Part shown: positions 26,395 to 36,269 of the stretch, piece by piece
Layout: each line of letters begins with the position of its first letter
Numbering within the stretch: the first letter of the stretch is position 1
Assembly (NCBI RefSeq): GCF_023072595.1
Contig: NZ_JALLGK010000001.1
Location: 1,612,001-1,676,000 of the forward strand
Reading direction: 5' to 3'
DNA from: Streptomyces sp. XM4193
Lineage (GTDB): Bacteria > Actinomycetota > Actinomycetes > Streptomycetales > Streptomycetaceae
DNA length: 64,000 nucleotides
Translations under genes and position numbers: made by a program
The notes under the pieces: generated by a model
The model's database searches: none
What the model was told of the DNA's origin: nothing
The model's input: only the letters and a program-made list of their open reading frames with translations

Positions 26395-27786
26395 ATGGTC
26401 ATCCGCGTCATCCCGGCCGCCAGCGACGCCGACTCGGTGCGCGCTGTCGCCTCCATGCTCGGCCAGCTTCCCGGCATAGAGCCCGCCCAGCCCGCCGGCA
26501 ACTCCACCGCACTGCTGGATCTGCTCAACCACCTCGCCGAGCAGTCCGTCGCCGAACTGCCCGAGGTCGTCCTCGTCCACGAGAGCATCAGCCCGCTGCC
26601 CGCGCTGGAGCTGATCCGCGAACTCGCCCTGCGCTTCCCGGCGGTGGGCACCGTCCTCATCACCAGCGATCCCAGCCCCGCGGTCTTCTCCGCGGCGATG
26701 GACGCCGGCGCACGCGGCGTACTGGCGCAGCCGCTCGGCTACGAGGACCTCACCAACCGCGTCCAGTCCGTCGCCCAGTGGGCGGCCGGCGTACGGCGCC
26801 ACCTCGGGTACGGCGAGGACCTGCTCAGCGGGCCCGGCGGCACCGTGGTCACGGTCAGCGGCGCCAAGGGCGGCGTCGGCACGACCCTCACCGCCGTACA
26901 GCTCGCGCTCGCCGCGCAGGCCGGCGGCAGCTCGACCGCGCTGGTCGACCTCGATCTCCAGGCGGGCGACGTCGGCTCGTTCGTGGACGTGCAGTTCCGC
27001 CGTTCCATCGCCGACCTCGCCGGGATCAGCGACATCTCGCCGCGGGTGCTCCAGGACGCCGTCTTCCCGCACGTCAGCGGGGTCACCCTGCTGCTCGCCC
27101 CCGCCGAGGGCGAGCGCGCCGAGGAGGTCAACGAGGCCGCCGCCCGCCAGATCATCGGCCTGCTCCGCGCCCGCTACGGCACGGTCGTCATCGACTGCGG
27201 CTCCCAGCTCACCGGCGCCGGGGCCGCCGCCATCGAGACCGCCGACACCGCGCTGCTGGTCACCACGCCCGACGTGGTCGCCGTGCGCGGCGTCAAACGC
27301 GCCGTACGCCTGTGGGAGCGCCTCCAGATCCGCAAGGCCGAGGACACCCTCACCGTCGTCAACCGGCACACCCGGGGAAGCGAGATCCAGCCGAACCTGG
27401 TGCAGCGCCTCACCGGCACCCGCGTCGCCCGTACCCATGTCCCCGCCAACTACAAGGAGTTGCAGGGGTACGTCGACTCCGCCCGGGTCCACGAGCTGGA
27501 CAGCCGGGGCGCGGTGCGGCAGGCGCTGTGGGCGCTCGCCGGGGAGCTGGGCCTGGTCGCCGGCGCCGCGAACGCCGCGGGCAAGGAGCGCGGTTCCGGC
27601 GGCGGTCTGGTCCGCTACGGCGGCGACCGCGGGGCCGGCGGCCGGGGCGCGCTCTCACCGCGTCGCGGCGGCCGTGGCGCGACCCGCGGCACCGGCCCCG
27701 CGCCCAACACCGGTGCGGCTTCCGGGCCCGGCGCGGCTTCCGGACCCGGCGCGCAGGATGGGCCGGGCCCTGCGGGGAAGTACTGA
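26395..27786 (+). CDS. tadZ: TadZ/CpaE-type pilus localisation ATPase
   Basis: A 463-residue protein from ATG 26395. Residues ~1-130 form an atypical receiver-like domain ('VVLVHESISPLPALELIRE...AVGTVLITSD'). Residues ~145-380 are a MinD/ParA-like ATPase with the deviant P-loop 'SGAKGGVGTTLTAVQL', 'ALVDLDLQAGDVGSF' (Walker A') and 'GTVVIDCGSQL' (Walker B). The second P-loop Lys is Thr, which is common in CpaE. The Gly/Arg/Pro-rich tail (last 70 residues) is disordered. TadZ places the pilus machine at the pole or patch of the membrane. Confidence 0.85.
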   Translation: MVIRVIPAASDADSVRAVASMLGQLPGIEPAQPAGNSTALLDLLNHLAEQSVAELPEVVLVHESISPLPALELIRELALRFPAVGTVLITSDPSPAVFSAAMDAGARGVLAQPLGYEDLTNRVQSVAQWAAGVRRHLGYGEDLLSGPGGTVVTVSGAKGGVGTTLTAVQLALAAQAGGSSTALVDLDLQAGDVGSFVDVQFRRSIADLAGISDISPRVLQDAVFPHVSGVTLLLAPAEGERAEEVNEAAARQIIGLLRARYGTVVIDCGSQLTGAGAAAIETADTALLVTTPDVVAVRGVKRAVRLWERLQIRKAEDTLTVVNRHTRGSEIQPNLVQRLTGTRVARTHVPANYKELQGYVDSARVHELDSRGAVRQALWALAGELGLVAGAANAAGKERGSGGGLVRYGGDRGAGGRGALSPRRGGRGATRGTGPAPNTGAASGPGAASGPGAQDGPGPAGKY

Positions 27787-27790
27787 AGAC

Positions 27791-28204
27791 ATGCGCAGCC
27801 GACGCGTACGGGAGCGGATACGGGATCGGGGGCGGGCCGCCGCCCGGGAGCCCGACCGTGGCCAGGCCACGGTCGAGTTCCTAGGCATGCTGCCGCTGAT
27901 CCTGCTGGTGCTGGTGCTGTGCTGGCAGTTCGTCCTCGTCGGCTACACCTTCGTACTGGCCGGAAACGCCGCCGACAAGGGCGCCCGCGCGGCGGCGGTC
28001 GGCGGCGACTGCCAGGACGCGGCGACCGAGGACCTGCCCCAGGCGTGGGCCTCCGGCGCCGAAGTGTCGTGTCAGGAAGCGGAGTTCGGACAGCTGGCCA
28101 AGGCGACCGTGGGACTGAAGGTGCCGGTGCTCTTCCCCGGCACGGTCAGCTTCCCGATGACGGTCACCGGCACCGGCGGCGCCCCCTCGGAGGCCGAGGA
28201 ATGA
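27791..28204 (+). CDS. tadE: TadE-like minor pseudopilin
   Basis: A 137-residue protein from ATG 27791. A basic leader ends in the prepilin-type site 'DRGQATVEFLGMLPLILLVL': G before Q, with Glu at +5 of the mature helix. The hydrophobic helix then runs to 'VLAGNAADKGARAA'. TadE pseudopilins are processed by a TadV-type peptidase and prime pilus assembly. Its stop overlaps the next start (ATGA), so the two pseudopilins are co-translated. Confidence 0.85.
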   Translation: MRSRRVRERIRDRGRAAAREPDRGQATVEFLGMLPLILLVLVLCWQFVLVGYTFVLAGNAADKGARAAAVGGDCQDAATEDLPQAWASGAEVSCQEAEFGQLAKATVGLKVPVLFPGTVSFPMTVTGTGGAPSEAEE

Positions 28205-28734
28205 GCCACCAGCCCCGCGCTCCGCGCTCCGCGCGCACCCGCCTGCGCCCCCGTCCGCTCCGCGCCGTCCGGCCCGGCCCGCGCCCCTCGGCCCGTACGA
28301 GCCCGGTCCCGCGCACCAGCCCACGCCCGTGGGCCCGCACGCGCCCGTCCGCCCGCACGCGCCCGTCCGCCCGTACGCGCCGTCGGGGCGGCGACCGGGG
28401 GCAGGCGGCCATCGAGTTCATCGGCTTCCTGCCGCTGCTGCTGCTCATCGCCCTCGCCGGGGTCCAACTCGGCCTGGTCGCCTACACCGCGGCCCAGTCC
28501 GGCACCGCGGCGCGTGCCGCCGCCCGTACCGCCTCCCAGGACGCCGGCGGGAGCCCGGCGGCGGCCGGACGCGAGGCGATCAGCGGCTGGCTCGCCGACG
28601 GTGCCGCCTTCGCCCAGGACACTCCCGAGGGCGAGGTCACCGTCACCGCCACGCTGCGAATCCCCTCCGTCATCCCGGGAGTCGACCTCGGCTCCGTGCA
28701 ACGCTCCTCGACCATGCCCAGAGCCGACGACTGA
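28201..28734 (+). CDS. Second TadE-like pseudopilin with Arg-rich leader
   Basis: A 177-residue protein. The first ~65 residues are an unusually long Arg/Pro/Ser leader with tandem 'RTRPSARTRPSARTR' units, encoded by CGCCCGTCCGCCCGTACG-like DNA repeats. The prepilin site is 'DRGQAAIEFIGFLPLLLLIA', followed by the membrane helix and a ~90-residue extracellular part. The long basic leader is unlike standard TadE/TadF (usually 10-30 residues). A downstream start cannot be excluded, but none with a better site was seen. Confidence 0.78.
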   Translation: MSHQPRAPRSARTRLRPRPLRAVRPGPRPSARTSPVPRTSPRPWARTRPSARTRPSARTRRRGGDRGQAAIEFIGFLPLLLLIALAGVQLGLVAYTAAQSGTAARAAARTASQDAGGSPAAAGREAISGWLADGAAFAQDTPEGEVTVTATLRIPSVIPGVDLGSVQRSSTMPRADD

Positions 28735-28879
28735 CCCGCCCCGACCCCCGCCGCCCACGCCCGACCGACCACCGACCACCGACCACCGACCCCGGCCCCT
28801 CCGCCGGACCCGACCGACCACTGGCCGCGCACCACCAACGCCGTCCAGCCCGCCGCCCAGCCGCCCACCGGGAGAGACC
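28735..28879 (+). repeat. CCGACCACC tandem repeats before cpaF
   Basis: The spacer contains several CCGACCACCGACCACCGACC units (28768-28793). It is compositionally simple, with no gene; the cpaF ribosome site GGGAGAG is at its end. Confidence 0.5.
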
Positions 28880-30217
<1,338 letters not shown>

Positions 30218-30232
30218 GAGCCGACCGACACC

Positions 30233-31333
30233 GTGACCACCGCACTCCTCACCGCCCTCGTCCCCGTCACCGGCGCCACCGCCACCGCCGGCACGGACGC
30301 CCCTGCCGCCGCGGACGCGGTGCTCCCGTACGCGGCGTCCGCCGCGGACGCCGCGACCGCCGCCGTGCTCCCGTCCGCCGCCGGGGCGGTCCGCGACAAC
30401 CTCACCACGCTGGTCCTGGGCGCGGCGCTGCTCACCCTGGCGCTGGCGCTCATCGGCGGCCGGCTCTACCTCTCCGGCCGCGCCCAGCAGCGGGACCTCA
30501 TCGCGCGGTTCGACGACCGCAGGCCGGGTTCGCCGGCCGCCGCCGAGGGCCGACGCTTCGCCGCACTCGACCGACGGCTGCGCTCCTCCGGATACGGGCG
30601 CAAGCTCGATCTGCGGCTCGCCGCCACCGGACTCGACCTCACCGTGGGCGAGTTCACCGTCTACGTCGCCACCGCGGTCGTCGGACTGTGGCTGATCGCC
30701 GGATCGGTGCTGGCCGCCTTCTTCGGCCCGATAGCCGGACTCCTCGGCATCTGGGCGGCGTTCGCCTTCCTCAACTGGCAGCGGCAGAAGCGCATCGACC
30801 GCTTCATCAACCAACTCCCCGAACTGGCTCGACTGTTGGCAAACGGCACCCAGGCGGGCCTGGCGCTGCGCACCGCCATCACCATGGCGGCGGAGGAGAT
30901 GGACGCCCCCGCGGGCGAGGAACTGGCCAAGATCGCCGACAAGTTGGCCCTCGGCCACTCCGTCGACGACGCCCTCGGCGAGCTCGCCGAACGTCTGCCC
31001 TCGCGCGAACTCGTCGTCCTCGTCACCACGTTGGTGCTCTCCAGTCGCGCCGGCGGCCAGGTCGTCGACTCCCTGCGGAACCTCACCACCACCCTGGAGC
31101 AGCGCAAGGAGACCCGCCGCGAGGTCCGCACCCAGCTCTCCCAGGTCAACATGACCGCCTACTCCGTACCGCTCATCGGCTTCGGCGTCCTGCTGATGAT
31201 GGACCGCACCGGCCCCGGCACACTGGACCGGCTCACCGGAACGTTCCTGGGGCAGGCCGCCGTCGTCACCGCCTTCGCGCTCTACGCGCTGGGCTTCTTC
31301 GTCATCCGCCGCATGTCCAGAATCGACGTCTGA
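30233..31333 (+). CDS. tadB: TadB-type inner-membrane platform protein
   Basis: A 366-residue GSPII-F family protein from GTG 30233; a TAGGAG site overlaps the stop of tadA. After an Ala-rich signal-like start come helices near residues 60-80, 140-175 and 310-355. The cytoplasmic F domain has 'INQLPELARLLANGTQAGLALRTAI' and 'LPSRELVVLVTTLVLSSRAGG'. It forms the membrane platform with TadC. Confidence 0.88.
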   Translation: MTTALLTALVPVTGATATAGTDAPAAADAVLPYAASAADAATAAVLPSAAGAVRDNLTTLVLGAALLTLALALIGGRLYLSGRAQQRDLIARFDDRRPGSPAAAEGRRFAALDRRLRSSGYGRKLDLRLAATGLDLTVGEFTVYVATAVVGLWLIAGSVLAAFFGPIAGLLGIWAAFAFLNWQRQKRIDRFINQLPELARLLANGTQAGLALRTAITMAAEEMDAPAGEELAKIADKLALGHSVDDALGELAERLPSRELVVLVTTLVLSSRAGGQVVDSLRNLTTTLEQRKETRREVRTQLSQVNMTAYSVPLIGFGVLLMMDRTGPGTLDRLTGTFLGQAAVVTAFALYALGFFVIRRMSRIDV

Positions 31334-31509
31334 CCCGCCCCGCCCGGCCCCCGCTCACGCACCACACACCCACGCACAACACACCCACCCAAGACCTCGG
31401 CTCACGCACCACCCCGGTTCACGCACCACCCCAGCTCATATACGCAGGAAGCCCGCCCGGACCAGCCGTGGCGGCCAACTCGCCCCCGAAGGGAGGGACT
31501 TCGCCCGCC
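31334..31509. other. A/C-rich spacer between tadB and tadC
   Basis: 176 bases with repeated CACGCACCACCCC-like units and no gene. An in-frame GTG at 31468 could extend TadC by 14 residues, but ATG 31510 starts directly at the hydrophobic helix. Confidence 0.4.
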
Positions 31510-32397
31510 ATGGCGCTGCTGCTCGCCCTCACCGCCACCCTGTGCGCCGCCGGACTCGTGTACGGCTACCGGCTCTACCGTTCCCAGACCAAGCTGCCCG
31601 CCGACCTCCAGATCGCCCTGGAGGTGGGCGCCACCCGTACGACCCCGGTGGGCTCCGCCGTCGACCGCCTGGGAATGCGCTGGGCGCCGCTGGTGCTGCG
31701 TCTGATGGGGGAGAAGCGCGTCGACAGGGTGCGCCGCCGCATCGACTTCGCCGGCAACCCCGGCGGCCTCACCGTCGACCGCTACGCCGCCCGCCGTGCC
31801 GTCTACGGCGGACTGGGCCTCTTCGGCGCCCTCGTCATGCTCAGCGCGGGCAACTACCTCTTCGCCGTCCTCATGGTCGCCTTCGGGCTCTTCTGGGTCG
31901 AGGTGGGCATCGCCGCCTCGATCCGGATCCGCAAGGACGAGATCGAACGCACCCTCCCGGACTTCCTCGACGTCCTCGCCGTCGTCGTCTCCGCCGGCCT
32001 CGGCTTCCGCCAGGCGCTGGACCGCGTCTCCGCCCGCTACGAGGGCCCGTGGGCCGACGAACTCCGCATCACCCTGCGGCAGATGGACATGGGAGTGAGC
32101 CGGCGCCAGGCGTTCGAGGACCTGCGCCGCCGCAACGACTCCGAGCAGGTCGCGATGTTCGTCACCGCCCTCCAACAGGGCGAGGACCTCGGCGCCCCGA
32201 TCGTCGACACCCTGATAGCGCTCGCCACCGACATGCGCCGCACCGACGCCCAGAACGCCCGCCGACGCGCCGCCAAGACCGTCCCCAAGGCCACTCTGGT
32301 CATCACCACTGTGATGGTGCCGGCGACGCTGATCCTCCTCGTCGCGGGCCTCTTCCTCGGCACCGACACCGACTTCAACCGCATCACCGGCGACTGA
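31510..32397 (+). CDS. tadC: TadC-type inner-membrane platform protein
   Basis: A 295-residue GSPII-F family protein. The first helix is 'LLLALTATLCAAGLVYGY'; a central pair lies at ~residues 97-135; the F domain has 'LPDFLDVLAVVVSAGLGFRQALDRV' and 'EQVAMFVTALQQGEDLGAPIVDTL'; the terminal helix is 'LVITTVMVPATLILLVAGLF'. It pairs with TadB. Confidence 0.88.
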   Translation: MALLLALTATLCAAGLVYGYRLYRSQTKLPADLQIALEVGATRTTPVGSAVDRLGMRWAPLVLRLMGEKRVDRVRRRIDFAGNPGGLTVDRYAARRAVYGGLGLFGALVMLSAGNYLFAVLMVAFGLFWVEVGIAASIRIRKDEIERTLPDFLDVLAVVVSAGLGFRQALDRVSARYEGPWADELRITLRQMDMGVSRRQAFEDLRRRNDSEQVAMFVTALQQGEDLGAPIVDTLIALATDMRRTDAQNARRRAAKTVPKATLVITTVMVPATLILLVAGLFLGTDTDFNRITGD

Positions 32398-32772
32398 CCG
32401 CACGGCGCACACCCAACCCGCCACCCGCTCCCCGCCGCGCATCGCCCGTGGCTCGGCCTCAACCGCCCTGTGGCGTACGCGACTTGTGGCGTGCGCGACT
32501 CCCTCCCGCGCGTGTCGCGTCTTCCACGCACCAGCCCGTACCCGCGGCGCAAACGGCGTGCGACACCGTCACGGGCGCCGCGACCTGCGCACCTCCGCGC
32601 CCCGGGGCGCGAAAGGGGCGCGTAGGCACCGCCCGAACCGGGTACCCACCCAGCCAACGAGCGTCGTTCGCCGTGCACTCGGGCGGTGGACGGGCCGCGC
32701 CACCGCCCGCATCGGCAGGTACCGTCGGGTAGTACGCGTCCGGGGCACGCCACCGCCGAAGGGATACGCGCG
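32398..32772. other. Spacer between tadC and the response regulator
   Basis: 375 bases without a gene. A 16-base GC palindrome, CGCGCCCCGGGGCGCG (32596-32611), may end the cpaB-tadC transcript. The GGTAGTACG just before the next gene is a possible promoter element. Weak evidence only. Confidence 0.35.
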
Positions 32773-33519
32773 ATGTCCGACCACAGGTCACAGGGCTCAT
32801 GGCCCGAGCGCGCGGAGACTTCCGCCGTCGGCCCCTCACTCTGGCCGCACTCGGCGTCCGGCCGCGTGGACCACCACTCCCAGCACAGCTCCTCGCACGC
32901 CTCCGAGACGTGCAGCGCGGAGCAGAGCTCCAGCCCGGCCCCGGCGCGTCCGTTGGCGGGAGCGAGCAGTTCCGGCCGTTCCGTCGCCGCCCGTGTCGAC
33001 TGCCCCGCGGACCGCGCCCCCGCCGCGTCGCCGCCGCGTCCGCCGGTGACCGCGGAGGCCTCCGCGCAGCGTCCGCAGTGCCGGGTCGTGCTCGCCGACG
33101 AGAACCCGGCGGAGCGCGCCGGTATCGTCGCCGCCCTCCACGTGCCGCCGGACGTCACCGTCGTCGCGGAAACGGTGGACGCCGAACAGGCTTGCGACGC
33201 CGCCCAGTTGTACGCCCCCGACGTCGTACTCCTGGACGTGCACACCCCCAGCGGAGACGGCGTCGCCGCGCTGCGCCGACTGGTCTCCCTCGCCCCCGTG
33301 CTGCTGCTCACCTACGACCGGGACAGCGAGATCACCCGCCAGGCCCTCTGCCTCGGCGCACTCGGCTACCTCGTCCACGGCTGCTTCACCGACGACGAAC
33401 TCGTCGCCGCCGTACGGGCCGTACGCGACACCAGGGGCGCCACCGCCGAGGCGTCCGGAGCCTCAAACGTCGCACCGGCCACGCGCGTTGGCCTCTCCGT
33501 CAACAGCCTGGAGTCCTGA
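32773..33519 (+). CDS. Receiver-only response regulator in the tad locus, output domain apparently lost
   Basis: A 248-residue protein from ATG 32773. Residues 1-100 are Ser/Ala-rich and disordered. A REC domain follows: 'CRVVLADENPAERAGIV', phospho-acceptor Asp155 in 'PDVVLLDVHTPS', switch Thr in 'VLLLTYDRDS'. It ends with 'VRAVRDTRG' and a short tail with no DNA-binding domain. Beyond the TGA (33517-33519) the same frame stays open for another 80 codons (SYAQAVVAQSLSGELRRNRR...). That resembles the linker before a LuxR-type HTH in related proteins, which suggests truncation by a premature stop plus loss of the HTH (inference). Confidence 0.75.
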   Translation: MSDHRSQGSWPERAETSAVGPSLWPHSASGRVDHHSQHSSSHASETCSAEQSSSPAPARPLAGASSSGRSVAARVDCPADRAPAASPPRPPVTAEASAQRPQCRVVLADENPAERAGIVAALHVPPDVTVVAETVDAEQACDAAQLYAPDVVLLDVHTPSGDGVAALRRLVSLAPVLLLTYDRDSEITRQALCLGALGYLVHGCFTDDELVAAVRAVRDTRGATAEASGASNVAPATRVGLSVNSLES

Positions 33520-33761
33520 ACCCGTCGGCACCCGCACTCGTGTCCAGAACGTAGCCCTGAGGACGTTTCGTATGCGCAAGCCGTTGTGGCACAGTCACTC
33601 TCTGGAGAACTGAGGCGCAACCGCCGCCGGGCCGCACCGAACGCCCGACAACCGTCCGACTCGCAGCCCGAAACACCGTCCGCACCTGCGGATACGGGCG
33701 GCAGGCACCCCGGAGGGGCGGCGCCTCGGCCGGCGGGACCGAGCAGCGAGGAGGAACGGTG

Positions 33762-33893
33762 ATGGCGCTCCACAACCACGTCGTACCCTTCAGTTCCCTC
33801 CGCTCCACCGGTTTCAACGCACGCCCGACCGTGCAGAACCACTACAGGTGCAAGAACGAGGAGTCGCCGAAGGGAACGGTCGAATATGGCTGA
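33762..33893 (+). CDS. Possible small ORF before the pilin
   Basis: A 43-codon frame (MALHNHVVPFSSLRSTG...) with a very strong GAGGAGGAACGG site just upstream; GTG 33759 is an alternative start. There is no family match and only two hydrophobic residues in a row, so it is neither a pilin nor a membrane peptide. It may be a real small protein or leader of the flp transcript. Confidence 0.35.
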   Translation: MALHNHVVPFSSLRSTGFNARPTVQNHYRCKNEESPKGTVEYG

Positions 33894-33954
33894 ACCCGGC
33901 AACTCGCCCCGTACGCACGGTAATTGGCAACCGGGCCGCAACCCGGGCGAAGGC

Positions 33955-33970
33955 GACGAGGCGTATATTC
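33955..33970 (+). promoter_or_regulatory. Possible -10 element for the flp transcript
   Basis: GCGTATATTCCTCG contains TATATT (5 of 6 to TATAAT), rare in this GC-rich context, about 100 bases before the pilin start. No matching -35 was found. Confidence 0.3.
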
Positions 33971-34069
33971 CTCGTGTCGGCAACGCGATCGGTCGACGGG
34001 CGTCCGATCACGACAGCACTTCGGCGGTTCAGGCATCGCCATCCGCTCAGCCCGGAGAGGTAGACCAGC

Positions 34070-34249
34070 ATGCGAGACCTTCGGCAGCGATACGAGCTAA
34101 AGGACCGAGGCCAGACGGCCATCGAATACCTAGGCATCCTCGCCGTAGTCGCCGCGATCATTCTCGTACTGTTGACCACCGACTTTGGTACGGCCATCTC
34201 GAACGCGATCACCGACCAGATCGAGAAGGTCACAGGTGGAGCCGAGTAG
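34070..34249 (+). CDS. flp: Flp major pilin
   Basis: A 59-residue prepilin from ATG 34070, with GGAGAGG nine bases upstream. The leader MRDLRQRYELKDRG is followed by the cleavage site and the helix 'QTAIEYLGILAVVAAIILVL', the textbook Flp motif with Glu+5 and Tyr+6. The short mature protein (~45 residues) ends 'TDQIEKVTGGAE'. It would be processed by a TadV peptidase and assembled by the TadA/B/C machine encoded upstream. No prepilin peptidase gene is in the window. Confidence 0.92.
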   Translation: MRDLRQRYELKDRGQTAIEYLGILAVVAAIILVLLTTDFGTAISNAITDQIEKVTGGAE

Positions 34250-34839
34250 CTCCTTCTGAAGGCGATTCCGGTCAGGCGGTTCCCGTGTACATCATGGTAG
34301 TAGCCGCCCTGTTGTTCTTGGCATTTGCCTACTTCGCCGTCGGGCAGGCCGTGGTCAATCGTGGTGATGCGCAGGGAGCCGCCGATGCTGCGGCACTTGC
34401 GGCGGCCAATGAAGCGCGCGAGCAGATCGCCGACGACCTCATCGACGACATCGAAGACCTGGAGGAGTGGGAGGAACTCCTGCAAGGGCTGCTTTTCCCG
34501 AACGGCCCGTCATGCGCCAAAGCTGAGAGCTTCGCTTCGAAGAACAATGCCCAGTCCGAGTCCTGTGCCCGGACCGGCCTGCCGCGCAAAGGCTTCTCGG
34601 TGACCGTCAGGACTACGGGATCCGTGGGGAGTTCGGTGATCCCGGGCACAGATTCCGTGCGATCGACTGCCAAAGCAACCGCAGTTCTGGAACCCAGGTG
34701 CGAACTGGCTGTTGAGCCTGATGGCGACGGTGACCTGATTGAACTCGACTGCGACGGCGATGTAATCGAGATTGACCCCGAAGACCCGGATCCGATACCG
34801 GATCCGGGCCTGATTTTTGATGTGCGATTGGTCGACTGA
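34236..34839 (+). CDS. TadG/TadE-like pilus protein with an apparent +1 frameshift at its start
   Basis: The frame ending at 34839 encodes 'GDSGQAVPVYIMVVAALLFLAF', a prepilin-like GQ site and helix, then 'DAADAAALAAANEAREQI', typical of TadG-like proteins. An acidic tail of Asp/Glu/Pro repeats ends it. No ATG, GTG or TTG lies in this frame between 33886 and the GQ site. A well-placed GTG at 34236 (GAGAAGG six bases before, overlapping flp) reads MEPSSSF then TGA in the wrong frame; removing one T near 34257 joins it to the conserved part. Either a sequencing error, a recent mutation or frameshifting. Alternative: a start at 33886 with flp nested inside. Confidence 0.65.
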
Positions 34840-34865
34840 CCACGGCCTGTGAGGAGAGTACGGAG

Positions 34866-35459
34866 ATGGCGAGGAGCCGTGTGAGTAGGCACTGGCGCGT
34901 GGTGTCCATTGCCCTGGTGAGCAGCGCGATGGCGTTCAGCTTGACTGCCTGTGGTGGGGGAAGTGATGACTCGTCGTCCGACGACGGCAAGGACTCCTCC
35001 CAGACCGACGGTGGTAAGGGCGATGATGCGGGCGATGGGCCGGCCAACGAGGTCGACACAAGCAAGGTGATCGGCGAACTCAAGGGCAGCAACGACATGA
35101 GCGTCAAGCTGCACTCGGCGGTTCGTGATGAAGGTGGTTTCGTCACAGTAACGGGCACGCTGACCAACGACGGTTCGAAAACCTTCAGTTACAACGTGTG
35201 GTCCTCTGCCGAGACTTCCGTTCGTTCCAAGTCGTCGATCTCCGGTGCCACTCTGGTCGACACGAAGAACAAGAAGCGCTACATGATTCTTCGAGACACC
35301 GACGGCGAATGCCTCTGCACAACGGGACTGACCGGTATCAAGGCCAAGGAGAGCCGTGCGATACACGCGCAGTTCCCGGCACCGTCCAAGGACGTCAAGG
35401 AAGTTCAGTTCCAGCTTCCTTCGATGACTCCGGCAACCATCAAGCTTTCGGAGGGGTGA
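34866..35459 (+). CDS. Tad-locus lipoprotein
   Basis: A 197-residue lipoprotein with lipobox 'MAFSLTAC' (Cys ~30), followed by a Ser/Asp/Gly linker and a ~130-residue soluble domain ('VKLHSAVRDEGGFVTVTGTLTNDGSKTFSYNVW') that looks like an immunoglobulin-type beta-sandwich with conserved 'GECLCTTGL' cysteines. It would be anchored outside the membrane. The next gene's ribosome site overlaps its stop, so they are co-expressed. Function is probably envelope anchoring or stabilisation of the pilus (inference from position). Confidence 0.75.
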   Translation: MARSRVSRHWRVVSIALVSSAMAFSLTACGGGSDDSSSDDGKDSSQTDGGKGDDAGDGPANEVDTSKVIGELKGSNDMSVKLHSAVRDEGGFVTVTGTLTNDGSKTFSYNVWSSAETSVRSKSSISGATLVDTKNKKRYMILRDTDGECLCTTGLTGIKAKESRAIHAQFPAPSKDVKEVQFQLPSMTPATIKLSEG

Positions 35460-35464
35460 CACCA

Positions 35465-36214
35465 GTGGTGGAGCGACGGATAGCCCGCCTGTCAGCCGGT
35501 GCCGCGGTGGCGACCGCTTCGGCCATGGTTCTGACACTCAATGGAGCGCCCAGCGCAGCCGCCGAGGACAGCCCCTACGGCCCGGCCAACGACAAGCCTC
35601 CAGTCGAGATCGACGCCAACTCACCCAAGCTGATGATGCGTGACGGTGCCACTCTCGACAAGGCTCGAGTCATCGACATCGTGCAGGTCGTTGAGGAGGG
35701 CGGTGGAGTGGGCGGAGGCAATCCGACCCCGTCGCCCACTCCCACTCCCAGCGACACCCCGAGCCCCGAGGACAGCACCACTCCGCCGCCGACCGAGGAC
35801 GACGACGAGGACGAGTCCGGGAGCGGAGTCGCCGAGGAGCGTCGCGAAGAGACCAACGAGCAGACCAAGTTCACGCTCCAGGCGGAAGTTCTCTTCGGAA
35901 AGAACAGCTCCAAGCTCAACAAGAAGGCGAACGCCCGCATCGCCGACATCGCGGCCGAGATCAACAAGCAGAAGGCCAGCGAGGTCAGCGTCTACGGATT
36001 CACCGACAACCTCGGCTCGTACGAGAACGGCAAGAGGCTGTCGCAGGAACGCGCCGAAGCCGTGCACAAGGTGCTGGTGAAGTCCCTCAAGGACTCCTCG
36101 CTCAAGTTCAACATCCGTGGCTACAGCGAGGACTTCCCCATCGCTGACAACTCCACGGAGGACGGCCGAGCCCAGAACCGCCGCGTCGAGATCTCCTTCC
36201 AACGCGCCGACTGA
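35465..36214 (+). CDS. OmpA-family peptidoglycan-binding protein
   Basis: A 249-residue secreted protein from GTG 35465 or 35468. Signal peptide 'AAVATASAMVLTLNGAPSAAA'; a Pro/Ser/Thr linker (PTPSPTPTPSDTPSPED) and Asp/Glu run; then an OmpA C-terminal domain (residues ~135-249) with 'LFGKNSSKLNKKANARIADIA', 'VYGFTDNLGSYENGKRLSQERAEAV' and 'GRAQNRRVEISF'. The Asp in 'GFTDN' and the Arg in 'NRRVEI' are the meso-diaminopimelate ligands. It probably ties the pilus apparatus to the cell wall. It is the last gene of the tad locus. Confidence 0.88.
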   Translation: MVERRIARLSAGAAVATASAMVLTLNGAPSAAAEDSPYGPANDKPPVEIDANSPKLMMRDGATLDKARVIDIVQVVEEGGGVGGGNPTPSPTPTPSDTPSPEDSTTPPPTEDDDEDESGSGVAEERREETNEQTKFTLQAEVLFGKNSSKLNKKANARIADIAAEINKQKASEVSVYGFTDNLGSYENGKRLSQERAEAVHKVLVKSLKDSSLKFNIRGYSEDFPIADNSTEDGRAQNRRVEISFQRAD

Positions 36215-36226
36215 GCGACCTCACAC

Positions 36227-36269
36227 GAGCAACGGGGGCGGCAACTCCGGTTGGCCGCCCCCGTTGCTC
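36227..36269. terminator. Bidirectional hairpin terminator
   Basis: A perfect 16-bp stem: GAGCAACGGGGGCGGC (36227-36242) and GCCGCCCCCGTTGCTC (36254-36269) with an 11-base loop. It ends the ompA gene and touches the stop codon of the convergent DUF397 gene. Confidence 0.9.

Noticed and set aside
33886-34249. Using the 33886 ATG as the true start of the TadG-like gene, with flp nested inside
   Set aside because: The 120-residue N-terminus reads as non-protein-like and would bury the perfectly formed flp gene; the frameshift at 34236-34257 explains the data more simply, though I cannot exclude it.
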